Shown: positions 43,348 through 52,433 of the stretch, one piece after another | How the letters are laid out: the number at the start of each line of letters is the position of its first letter | Position numbering within the stretch: the stretch's first letter is position 1 | Source of the DNA: Gordonia sp. X0973 | GTDB lineage: Bacteria > Actinomycetota > Actinomycetes > Mycobacteriales > Mycobacteriaceae | Reading direction: 5' to 3' | Length of the DNA: 64,000 nucleotides | NCBI RefSeq assembly: GCF_013348785.1 | Contig: NZ_CP054691.1 | Coordinates: 3,224,001 to 3,288,000 of the forward strand | Position numbers and translations under genes: made by a program | Notes under the pieces: generated by a model | Database searches by the model: none | What the model was told of the DNA's origin: nothing | Seen by the model: only the letters and a program-made list of their open reading frames with translations

Positions 43348-43366
43348 CCGGCGCGGAGAGCGCCGG
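43348..43366. terminator. Short GC hairpin between convergent genes
   Basis: CCGGCGC (43348-43354) pairs with GCGCCGG (43360-43366) around a five-base loop, between the CHAP and DUF456 gene ends. No T-tract. Confidence 0.4.
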
Positions 43367-43370
43367 GCGC

Positions 43371-43850
43371 TCAGAACGTGAACGCCCCGACCAGCCAGAT
43401 CGCCGTCGCGCAGAGGGCGCCGGCGAGTTCGACGAGCATGCTCGCGCCCGCCGCCTTCGTCGCCGCCCAGGCACCGCGCCAGGCAGCGTCGAAACTCCAC
43501 CCGCGGACCAACTCGCTGGCCATCGCGCCGACGATGAACCCGATGATCAGGCCGAAGACCGGCACCACGAAGAATCCGACGATGCCGACGACCCCGCCGA
43601 CGAGAACCGTCGTACTGGGCACCCCCGCCGATTTCAGGGTCCGCCCGGCGACGTAGTACTTCACCACTTCGGCCAGGAGGATGATCACCGCCGCGGCGGC
43701 GAAGAAGGCCCAGGCCCAGCCGCCGACGAAGAAGGCCCACACCCCGATCGCGAGACCGACGAGAAGGCCGCCGGGCAGCACCGGGAACACGATCCCGAGC
43801 AGGCCGACGACGATGACGAGGCCGACGAGGGCCTCACCCCAGAACGGCAC
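43371..43850 (-). CDS. DUF456 membrane protein
   Basis: 159 residues with four hydrophobic helices joined by glycine-rich turns: GLLGIVFPVLPGGLLVGLAI, LLAEVVKYYVAGRT and the FGLIIGFIVGAMASE segment are the DUF456 pattern. Function unknown. The GTG start immediately follows the purT stop (43851), so the genes are translationally coupled. Confidence 0.88.
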   Translation of the reverse strand: MPFWGEALVGLVIVVGLLGIVFPVLPGGLLVGLAIGVWAFFVGGWAWAFFAAAAVIILLAEVVKYYVAGRTLKSAGVPSTTVLVGGVVGIVGFFVVPVFGLIIGFIVGAMASELVRGWSFDAAWRGAWAATKAAGASMLVELAGALCATAIWLVGAFTF

Positions 43851-45206
43851 CTACTTGGCGCCGATGACGGCGGTCGGAGCCTCCGACTCGACCCGATCCG
43901 CACCCCGCTCGGCATTCGAGACGACGCGGATCAGCGACGCGGCCTCACCGGCCCGGCGTCGGGCCGCATCGGTGTCGTCGGCGGTCGCGGTGACCACGCC
44001 CAGGCGGCGGCGCGGCCGCGACTCCGGCTTGCCGAACAACCACACGCTGGTCTCCGGCACCGCCAGCGCGGCGGCGACGTTCACGAAGCCGACCGCCTCT
44101 TCCTGGCGGTCGCCGTAGATCACCGCCGAGGCGCCGGGCGAGGCCAGGGTGACCTCCACCGGCAGCCCCAGGATCGCGCGGGCGTGCATCTCGAACTCGC
44201 TGATCCGCTGGCTGGCCATCGTCACCAGTCCGGTGTCGTGCGGCCGCGGGCTGACCTCGGAGAAGTAGACGTCCTCGCCCTTGACGAACAGCTCGACGCC
44301 GAAGATCCCGCGGCCACCGATCCCGTCCTCGTCACCGGCGAGCGCGCGGGTGATACGCGCGGCGATCGACGTGGCCGAGGCCATCGGGAAGGACTCCATC
44401 GGCTGGGGCTGCCAACTCTCGACGTAGTCGCCGTCGACCTGGCGGTGCCCGATCGGGGCGCAGAACTGTGTGCTGATCGTGCCGGTGCGCGGGTCGACGG
44501 AGCGGACCGTCAGCAGCGTTACCTCGTAGTCGAAGTCGATGAAACCCTCGACGATGACGCGCGAATTCGCGACGCGCGCCTTGGTCGTCGCGTTCCGCCA
44601 CGCGGCCTCGACGTCACGCGGGCCGGCGAGGATCGTCTGCCCCTTGCCCGACGACGACATGATCGGCTTCACCACACACGGGTAGCCGATGCTCTGCGCC
44701 GCGCCGCGCAGCTCCTCGAGAGAGTTCGCGAACAGATACGGCGGCACCGGGATGCCCAGCTTCTCGTCGGCGAGACGTCGGATCCGCTCGCGGTCGAGCG
44801 TCGCGGCGACCCCCTGCGCCGATGGCACGACCTGCGCGATACCGCGGTTCTCGACGTCGATCAGGGCATCGGTGGCGATGGCCTCGATCTCCGGGACCAC
44901 GAAATCGGGGCGGTACTTCTCGATGACCGCGGTGACCGCCGCGGCATCGGTCATGTCGATGACCTCGGCGTGGTGGGCCACCTGGTGTGCCGGAGCGTCG
45001 GCGTAGCGGTCCACCGCCACCACCTCGACGCCCAGGCGGGTGAAGGCGATGGTCAACTCTTTGCCCAGCTCGCCGGAGCCCAGGATCAGGACCCGCGTCG
45101 CCGAATCCGACAACGGGGTGCCCAGAACGGACGGCGCTGGCGATGCGGGCCGACCCTGCCTCGCGGCCTGCGCCTTGGAACCTGCCGGTTGGGAATCGCT
45201 GTTCAT
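43851..45206 (-). CDS. purT: Formate-dependent GAR transformylase
   Basis: 451 residues of ATP-grasp family. [17 protein letters not shown] is the N-terminal nucleotide fold, and the central region has [24 protein letters not shown] and the C-terminal [30 protein letters not shown]. It uses formate and ATP to formylate glycinamide ribonucleotide, an alternative to PurN. Corresponds to Rv0389. About 40 extra residues at the N-terminus are disordered. The start lies six bases after TAGGAT, so the mRNA may be leaderless. Confidence 0.95.
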   Translation of the reverse strand: MNSDSQPAGSKAQAARQGRPASPAPSVLGTPLSDSATRVLILGSGELGKELTIAFTRLGVEVVAVDRYADAPAHQVAHHAEVIDMTDAAAVTAVIEKYRPDFVVPEIEAIATDALIDVENRGIAQVVPSAQGVAATLDRERIRRLADEKLGIPVPPYLFANSLEELRGAAQSIGYPCVVKPIMSSSGKGQTILAGPRDVEAAWRNATTKARVANSRVIVEGFIDFDYEVTLLTVRSVDPRTGTISTQFCAPIGHRQVDGDYVESWQPQPMESFPMASATSIAARITRALAGDEDGIGGRGIFGVELFVKGEDVYFSEVSPRPHDTGLVTMASQRISEFEMHARAILGLPVEVTLASPGASAVIYGDRQEEAVGFVNVAAALAVPETSVWLFGKPESRPRRRLGVVTATADDTDAARRRAGEAASLIRVVSNAERGADRVESEAPTAVIGAK

Positions 45207-45212
45207 GCCAGC

Positions 45213-45218
45213 ATCCTA
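45213..45218 (-). promoter_or_regulatory. -10 box TAGGAT, leaderless promoter of purT
   Basis: On the minus strand TAGGAT ends six bases before the purT ATG at 45206. It overlaps the stop codon region of the upstream cyclase gene. Confidence 0.5.
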
Positions 45219-46772
45219 CTTGTCCGCATCATCGGGTAGTGCCCCGCAGACCACCGTCGGCTCACTGCGCCCGCGCAGCACCTGCGCCTCGAGTTCCTCC
45301 CAGTGCGCCGCCTCCTCCGGACCGGCCGCGCGCACGGCCACCTGCGACGCCAACGGACGGCGCGGATCGCGTTTGGCGAGTTCGGAAAGCCGGGAACTCT
45401 CGTTGACCGGGTCGCCGATGACGGTGAACTCGAACCGCTCGATCGCGCCGACGTTCCCCGCCACCGCCGGTCCGTATCCGACGCCGATCCCGGCCGCCAG
45501 CTCCGGCACCTCGACGGGCAGCCGGGCCGCGATCCGCCGCGCCGCCGCCAACGCTGCCCCCGCCGGGTCCGGCAGGTGCAGCGGCGCGCCGAAGATGGCC
45601 AGCACCGCGTCGCCCTCGAACTTGTTGACCAGTCCCTGGTGCTCCTCGACGCCGCCGACGATGACCCCGAAGAACCGGTTGAGAATGCTGACGGTCTCGG
45701 TCGGGCTGTGCGTGGTGGCGAGCGTCGTCGAGCCGATCACGTCGATGAACATGGTCGCGACGACCTGCTCGCTGCCACCCAACTCCGGGTCGTGCCGCAG
45801 CGCGGCGGCGGCGACGTCCTGCCCGACGTGCCGGCCGAACAGATCGCGGATCCGCTCCCGCTCGCGCAGCCCGTACACCATCGTGTTGAAACCCACCTGC
45901 AGGTCGCCGAGCTCCGAACCGTCGTAGACGACCACGTCGACGTCGGTGTCGCCGGCGCGCACCCGGCGCATCCCCTCCTGCACCGAGCGCACCGGGCCCA
46001 CGACGCTCATCGTCGAAAGGATCGTCAGCAGGAGTCCGGTGAACACCGCGACGCCGCCGATGACACCGACCGAGACGATGAGGTCCTGCTTGCGGATGTT
46101 GCTGAAGAAGATCGAGAACAGCGCCACCAGCAGGATCCCGAGGATCGGCACCCCGGAGCCGACGAGCCATGCCGCGATGGCCCGGCCGCGCAACCGCATG
46201 CGCCGGCCGGTGGTGAATCCGGCGGCGAGGATGGACGCCTCGGTGGGGCGCAGGATGAATTCGACGAACATCGCGGAGATCGAGACGACGACGGTCCCCG
46301 CGAAGGCCAGGACGATCAGCACCTTGGGGATCAGCTGCGGGTCGACGAGTCCGTAGAGGATCGTCGCGCCGGTGGTCGCGACCAGCCACAGCAGGCTCTG
46401 CAGCGCGATCAGGCGCCACGGCACCCGGCGGGCCCGTTTCGCGTCGGCGGCGGTGGGGATGTCGCCGCGGATCGCCCACTTCAAGTCGCGGACGGTGGCG
46501 TAGGTCCCCCACCCCCACCCGACGACGAGCGCGAAGAGGCAGTAGGTCGGGACGACGATGAAGTTGACCCACCACAGTTCGGATCGGAACACCGACGGCA
46601 CCGGGATGCCGACCGTGACCAGGACGAGGACGATCGCGATCCCGATGATGTTCGTGCCGACGAGCGCGATCGTCAGCAGGGTCTGGATGCGGACACGCTT
46701 GCGGAGCTGGCTGTCGGTGCTGGAGCCCAGGAGCACCGAGCCGTAGTCACGGGCAGACGACCGAAGCGGCAT
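45216..46772 (-). CDS. Membrane class III adenylyl cyclase with HAMP domain
   Basis: 518 residues. Six hydrophobic helices fill about residues 28-270, a HAMP linker follows (VGPVRSVQEGMRRVRAGDTDVDV), and the C-terminal cyclase homology domain begins near 335. Metal-binding aspartates are in MFIDVIGSTTLA near 344 and NKFEGDAVLAIFG near 385; FTVIGDPVNESSRL has the transition-state asparagine and arginine. All key residues are present, so it should make cAMP. The plan equals M. tuberculosis Rv1318c-Rv1320c and Rv3645. It lies between purA and purT, which touch ATP supply; the signal sensed is unknown. Confidence 0.88.
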   Translation of the reverse strand: MPLRSSARDYGSVLLGSSTDSQLRKRVRIQTLLTIALVGTNIIGIAIVLVLVTVGIPVPSVFRSELWWVNFIVVPTYCLFALVVGWGWGTYATVRDLKWAIRGDIPTAADAKRARRVPWRLIALQSLLWLVATTGATILYGLVDPQLIPKVLIVLAFAGTVVVSISAMFVEFILRPTEASILAAGFTTGRRMRLRGRAIAAWLVGSGVPILGILLVALFSIFFSNIRKQDLIVSVGVIGGVAVFTGLLLTILSTMSVVGPVRSVQEGMRRVRAGDTDVDVVVYDGSELGDLQVGFNTMVYGLRERERIRDLFGRHVGQDVAAAALRHDPELGGSEQVVATMFIDVIGSTTLATTHSPTETVSILNRFFGVIVGGVEEHQGLVNKFEGDAVLAIFGAPLHLPDPAGAALAAARRIAARLPVEVPELAAGIGVGYGPAVAGNVGAIERFEFTVIGDPVNESSRLSELAKRDPRRPLASQVAVRAAGPEEAAHWEELEAQVLRGRSEPTVVCGALPDDADK

Positions 46773-46832
46773 GCCCGCACCCCCGTCTCGTCAGTGTTCT
46801 CGTCGTGACACCGGAGCCCCCGGCGTGCCGCG

Positions 46833-48131
<1,299 letters not shown>

Positions 48132-48180
48132 TTATTCAGCCGGACAATCGGGCATAACCCTACTTGGTCGGGCCGCCCAC

Positions 48181-48186
48181 TACGCT
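48181..48186 (+). promoter_or_regulatory. -10 box TACGCT, leaderless promoter of the Rv0358-like gene
   Basis: TACGCT ends seven bases before the GTG at 48194. Confidence 0.45.
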
Positions 48187-48193
48187 ATTCGCC

Positions 48194-48829
48194 GTGACCG
48201 CCGCCGTGCTGACGCCTCCCGAGACCGACGATTGGACCCTGCTCGGGCTGCGTTCGGCGGTCAAGCCGATCGTCGACGAGGCGGTCGCGGGCGGCTCGTC
48301 ACGGCTCGTCGTCGACGCGCGTGCGTGCGCCCATCCAGATGCTTTTCTCGGTGCGGTCCTCGCACGGTTGATGGCGGTCGAGCGGCTCGACGTCGAGATC
48401 GCCTATGTCGCCGCGGCGCCCACCGCCGCCACGCGCCGCCTGTCACTCCCGATCGGCGCGGCGGCGTTGGCGCTGGCGGAGTCCGGGAGGGCCGACGAAC
48501 TCCCCCTCATCCGCGACGACGCCGCCTCGGTCCTCGTCGGCCGGGCGCGCCACGTCGGGGAGGGGGGCGGAAAGCTGATCGGCGAGGGCTACCTGGACAG
48601 CCGGCGACTGTTCGACGGGGAGGTCGCCGCGGTGGAGATCGAGCCGAGCGGCGACGGGGTGCGGGCACGGGTTTCCCGACGCGGGGTGCCGCGACGCTGG
48701 GTCCTCGGCCGCGCCGCCCAGACCGGCGGACCCGCAGTCTTCGTCGAGCGCGAGGGCATCCTCACCCCCCGACCGACGCCGCGCTCCACCTTCTACCCGC
48801 ACCACGTCGGGTGGCGGCTGGTCCGCTGA
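48194..48829 (+). CDS. Rv0358-like protein of unknown function
   Basis: 211 residues, soluble, no signal peptide. The N-terminal 95 residues form an alpha-beta pattern (SRLVVDARACAHPDAFLGAVLARLM), then a beta-rich C-terminal part (VAAVEIEPSGDGVRARVSRRG) that ends FYPHHVGWRLVR. It takes the place of Rv0358 next to purA in M. tuberculosis, which is the main identification. The GTG at 48194 lies after a -10 box. Function unknown. Confidence 0.72.
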   Translation: MTAAVLTPPETDDWTLLGLRSAVKPIVDEAVAGGSSRLVVDARACAHPDAFLGAVLARLMAVERLDVEIAYVAAAPTAATRRLSLPIGAAALALAESGRADELPLIRDDAASVLVGRARHVGEGGGKLIGEGYLDSRRLFDGEVAAVEIEPSGDGVRARVSRRGVPRRWVLGRAAQTGGPAVFVEREGILTPRPTPRSTFYPHHVGWRLVR

Positions 48830-48847
48830 CTTCTCGCTCGGGAACAG

Positions 48848-49741
48848 CTACCAGCTCAGTTCGTGACAGCCTTCGCTCTCGACCTGGACGGTGGCGTGTT
48901 CCAGACCGGCGTCGGCGAGCACATCCCTGGCCGCGGCGAGGACGACGGCGCTCTCGGCGGTGCTGGTGAGATGCACGGTCGCGACGTCCATCCCGGTGGT
49001 CAACGTCCAGACGTGCAGGTCGTGGACGTCGGAGACGCCGGGGATCGCGCCGAGCCGCTGGGCGACGGCCTCCACGTCGACGTGTTTGGGGGCCTGCTGG
49101 TTGAGGATGCGCAGCGCGTCGGCGGCCAGGCGAACGGCCCGCGGCACCACCCACAGCGCGATCAGCACCGCGACGACGATGTCGCCGTAGCCCGATCCGG
49201 TGACCATCGCGAACACACCGGCGACGAGTACGCCGACACTGCCGACGGCGTCGGCCAGCACTTCCAGGTAGGCGCCGCGCATCGCGATCGATTCCTTGGC
49301 GCCGGCGCGCAGGAGCAGCATGGCCACGATGTTCACCGCGAGGCCGATCAGCGCGACGACGATCAGGGTGAGGCCGGGAACCTTCGGGTTCTCGCCGATC
49401 CGCTCGATCGCCTCGTAGAGGACGTAGGCCCCCACCCCGATCAGCAGCACCGCGTTCACCACCGCGCTGAACACCTCGGCCCGGTGCCACCCGAAGGAGC
49501 GGCGCGCGCTCACCGAGCCGTGCCGGGCGAGCAGCACCGCGGACATCCCCATCAGCAACGCGACGACGTCGGTGGCCATGTGTCCCGCATCGGCGATCAG
49601 CGCCAAGGAGTTCGACGCGATGCCGACGATCAGCTCGACGACGAAGAAGCCGCCGATGAGCGCGACGGCCGCCACCATCGGCCAGAGTCGACGCGGCGGC
49701 GACGCGGCACTGGCATGCGCATGATCGTGGGAGTGGCCCAT
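48848..49741 (-). CDS. Cation diffusion facilitator (Zn/Co/Cd exporter)
   Basis: 297 residues with six transmembrane helices. MGHSHDHAHA at the N-terminus is a metal-binding histidine-rich start, ALIADAGHMATDV in helix 2 and YLEVLADAVGSVGV in helix 5 hold the transport site, and VHDLHVWTLTTG in the cytoplasmic domain is conserved in ZitB/CzcD. It expels zinc or a related ion in exchange for protons. The ATG at 49741 is preferred; a longer reading would run through a palindrome at 49748-49773. No metal regulator gene is adjacent. Confidence 0.9.
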   Translation of the reverse strand: MGHSHDHAHASAASPPRRLWPMVAAVALIGGFFVVELIVGIASNSLALIADAGHMATDVVALLMGMSAVLLARHGSVSARRSFGWHRAEVFSAVVNAVLLIGVGAYVLYEAIERIGENPKVPGLTLIVVALIGLAVNIVAMLLLRAGAKESIAMRGAYLEVLADAVGSVGVLVAGVFAMVTGSGYGDIVVAVLIALWVVPRAVRLAADALRILNQQAPKHVDVEAVAQRLGAIPGVSDVHDLHVWTLTTGMDVATVHLTSTAESAVVLAAARDVLADAGLEHATVQVESEGCHELSW

Positions 49742-49747
49742 ACGCCG

Positions 49748-49773
49748 AACATATGCGTCAGAACGCATGTTTG
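49748..49773. promoter_or_regulatory. ATGCGT-CAGA-ACGCAT palindrome, operator candidate for the CDF exporter
   Basis: The perfect core ATGCGT(49753-49758) / ACGCAT (49763-49768) has a four-base spacer, with partly matched flanks (AACAT / GTTTG). It lies just before the CDF start and resembles a site for an ArsR- or MerR-size metal sensor. The sensor is not in this window. Confidence 0.5.
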
Positions 49774-49794
49774 CAAGACTTGGGATCACATCGG

Positions 49795-50988
49795 TCAGGA
49801 CCGCGAATGCAACTGCGCGACGGCCGACGTGCGCGACAGCCCGGCGATCATCAGCATGTCGACCAGTTGCGAGCGGATCTGCGCCAAGGTCGAGACCGCC
49901 GTCAGCTCGCCGTCGGCGACCAACTCCGGCTTGGCCTGCCGGACGATGCCGCGCAGCACCCGCGCCGCGTCGGCCGCGTCGGGCTCGCCGTCGGGTGGCG
50001 CCAACATGTAGGCCCGCAGGATTTCGTATCCGTCGGCGAGCTGGTCGATCAGATCGACGATGCCGTCGGGCACCTGCTCGCCGCGCGTCAGCATCCCGTT
50101 GACCCGGCGCACCAGAACCAGCAGGTTGCGCACCGCGCCGTCGATGGGCTCGGCGGTGCTGGCGATCCGCGCGATCCGTGCCCGGGAACTCCAGTACAGC
50201 GGCGAGATGACGCTGACCTCCCGGCCACCGCGCATGTCGGCGCGCATCGTGTCCAGCGCGCCGCGCAGGCCGTAGATCTCGTCGTATACCGCGCCGGCCG
50301 ATATGTCATCCCCGGCCCGCACCGCATCGGCCAGGCGATGACAGGTGTCGCGCATGGTCGCGAGGATCCGCGCGGCGTCGAGTCGCGCGCGATGCGCCGG
50401 GTTAGTGGGAAGGATCGCGACGATGAGCACACCCACCACGCCACCGATCAGGGCGTCGACGGCCCGCGTGAAACCCGCCCCGACGATCGGCACGGCGACC
50501 ACCAGCACCGCCGACGACGCCGCCTGCATCGGGATGATCGGGCCGTCGTCGACGAAGACGGCCACCGACATCGCCACGGCGACGGCCACCGCGATCTGCC
50601 ATGCGCCCGATCCGAAGTAGCGGACCAGCAAGTCGCCGATCAAGACGCCGATCGTTACGCCGCCGACCAGTTCCAGCGACCGGCGCCAGCGCTTGCTCAA
50701 CGAGAGCCCCAGGGAGATGATCGCCGCGATCGGCGCGAAGAACGGCGCCCGGTGGCCGAAGACGGTCGTCGCGAGCCACCACGAGAGGGCAGCGGCGACG
50801 CAGCACTGCAGTATCGGCACCACCGCGTTGAGCAGTCGGCGCACGCGCGCCCGCATGGTCGGCGGCAGTCGACGCAGAAGGCGGCTCCCCGGCGCCCGGG
50901 CCCGCATCCACTGTTCGCCGACGGCCTGCGCCGGATGGGGGTGCGACGGCCACTCGCGTGACCTCGCCGCCCACCGTTCCCACGCCAT
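49795..50988 (-). CDS. FUSC-family membrane protein
   Basis: 397 residues. The first 230 residues hold about six hydrophobic helices, including FFAPIAAIISLGLSLSKRWRRSLELVGGVTIGV, the hallmark of FUSC/aromatic-acid exporter-like proteins; the rest is a helical cytoplasmic domain. Homologues export aromatic acids or resemble YccS; the substrate is unknown here. Start ATG lies six bases after TATCAT, without a ribosome site. It is divergent from the FetB-like gene. Confidence 0.82.
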   Translation of the reverse strand: MAWERWAARSREWPSHPHPAQAVGEQWMRARAPGSRLLRRLPPTMRARVRRLLNAVVPILQCCVAAALSWWLATTVFGHRAPFFAPIAAIISLGLSLSKRWRRSLELVGGVTIGVLIGDLLVRYFGSGAWQIAVAVAVAMSVAVFVDDGPIIPMQAASSAVLVVAVPIVGAGFTRAVDALIGGVVGVLIVAILPTNPAHRARLDAARILATMRDTCHRLADAVRAGDDISAGAVYDEIYGLRGALDTMRADMRGGREVSVISPLYWSSRARIARIASTAEPIDGAVRNLLVLVRRVNGMLTRGEQVPDGIVDLIDQLADGYEILRAYMLAPPDGEPDAADAARVLRGIVRQAKPELVADGELTAVSTLAQIRSQLVDMLMIAGLSRTSAVAQLHSRS

Positions 50989-50994
50989 GGCCGA

Positions 50995-51000
50995 ATGATA
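50995..51000 (-). promoter_or_regulatory. -10 box TATCAT, leaderless promoter of the FUSC gene
   Basis: On the minus strand TATCAT ends six bases before the ATG at 50988. Confidence 0.5.
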
Positions 51001-51058
51001 GCCGCGCCGCTGTCGCTACTCGCCGCCTCGACGCCTCAGCTCCTGACAGGATGGCCAC

Positions 51059-51901
51059 ATGCATCACGTCGGCGACGCGCTCATCCGGATCGGGCCCGTA
51101 CTCGTCATCGTGATGGTGGTCCTCGCCGGAGTCGCGGTGGCCGTGAACGTCGCGTCGAGCGGCTACGGACGCGACACCGCGATCGCCGTTGTGCGCGCGA
51201 CCGTCCAGCTCACCGCGCTCGCCGCGGTGCTCGCCGTCGTGATCGGTCACCTGTGGGCGTCGGTGCTGTTCATCGTGCTCATGTCGCTGACGGCCGCCTG
51301 GACCGCGGCGACCCGGATCACCAAGGACCGCCGGCCATTCCGTGACACCCTGTGGTGCCTGCTCCCAGCGGCAGTTCCCACCGCGGTGATCATGCTGGCT
51401 GTCGTCGCAGCCGGGGTGGTTCCCGCAGCCGGCATCGCAATCATCCCGACGGCGGGCATCATGCTCGGAAACGCGATGATCGCGACATCGCTGGCAGGAC
51501 GACACTCCCTCGACGACCTGACGACACGACGCGGCGAGGTCGACGCCGCGTTGTCGTTGGGCTTTTCCAGCCGGGATGCGCGAATGGAGGTCGTCCGACC
51601 GGCTGCTGCGACGGCCCTGATTCCCGGAATCGATCAGACCAGATCGGTCGGCCTGGTGACCATCCCCGGTTCCTTCGTCGGCATGGTTCTGGGCGGTGCG
51701 TCGACGACGGTAGCGGCCGTCATGCAACTCTTCGTTCTCATCGCCCTGCTGGCCGTGAGCGCGATCGCGGTGCTCGGCACCACCGAACTGGTCAGTCGCG
51801 GACTATTGGGAGTCCACGTCGCGAAAGCAGAGGCCGCGGACGGGCCCCGGCGTCCACTCAGAGGCCGACATTCTCCGCCGCGCGCGGATCGCAGTCGTTG
51901 A
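51059..51901 (+). CDS. FetB/UPF0014-type ABC transporter permease
   Basis: 280 residues with about six to seven hydrophobic helices. GMVLGGAS within TIPGSFVGMVLGGASTTVAAV, with AIIPTAGIMLGNAMIATSL before it, identifies the UPF0014/FetB family, whose E. coli member exports iron with an ATPase, FetA. No ATPase gene is adjacent, so the partner must be encoded elsewhere or is missing. The C-terminal 25 residues are charged and overlap the convergent DUF3151 gene by 44 bases. Confidence 0.82.
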   Translation: MHHVGDALIRIGPVLVIVMVVLAGVAVAVNVASSGYGRDTAIAVVRATVQLTALAAVLAVVIGHLWASVLFIVLMSLTAAWTAATRITKDRRPFRDTLWCLLPAAVPTAVIMLAVVAAGVVPAAGIAIIPTAGIMLGNAMIATSLAGRHSLDDLTTRRGEVDAALSLGFSSRDARMEVVRPAAATALIPGIDQTRSVGLVTIPGSFVGMVLGGASTTVAAVMQLFVLIALLAVSAIAVLGTTELVSRGLLGVHVAKAEAADGPRRPLRGRHSPPRADRSR

Positions 51902-52307
51902 GCAGATCGAGGCAGCGGAGATACTCGTCCTCCTCGCCGATGATCTTCGCGGCGCGGGCCAGCGCGCCGACGCAGCGCAGGAAGCCCTGGTTCTGCTGGT
52001 GTTCCCACGGGACCGGGCCGTAGCCCTTCCAACCGTGCTTGCGGAGCTGGTCGAGACCGCGGTGGTAGCCGGTCCGCGCGTAGGCGTATGCGGCGACGAC
52101 CTCGGGCGGAACATCGCCCGCGGCCGCGGCCGAATCATCGACGCCCTCGAGTGCGGCCTCGGCGAGGTAGGCCCACGCGATCGACGCCGTCGGCGAACCC
52201 GCCGCAACGGTCGCCGGAGCGACGCCGTTGAGCAGGTCAGACTCGGCTTCATCGTCGCCGGTGAGTAGGGTTGGCGGGGGGCCGAGAAGGTCTCCGAAGG
52301 AAGTCAC
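51858..52307 (-). CDS. DUF3151 protein (Rv0360c-like)
   Basis: 149 residues, soluble and helical. TSFGDLLGPPPTLLTGD at the N-terminus, WAYLAEAALEG, AYARTGYHRGLDQLRKHGWKG and VPWEHQQNQGFLRCVGALARAAKIIGE are the DUF3151 hallmarks. Function unknown. The GTG at 52307 matches the usual start; an ATG at 52319 would add four residues. Confidence 0.88.
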   Translation of the reverse strand: MTSFGDLLGPPPTLLTGDDEAESDLLNGVAPATVAAGSPTASIAWAYLAEAALEGVDDSAAAAGDVPPEVVAAYAYARTGYHRGLDQLRKHGWKGYGPVPWEHQQNQGFLRCVGALARAAKIIGEEDEYLRCLDLLNDCDPRAAENVGL

Positions 52308-52433
52308 CGCCCAATTCAATCACCTCTGGACGGTGCGATCACCTCGTCGGCGGGCATCCAAGTGTGTCGCAGCCGACGGATTTCGCTAGTGTGGACCCGC
52401 TAGTGATCTATGGACAAAGGCAGGGCGGGCCCG

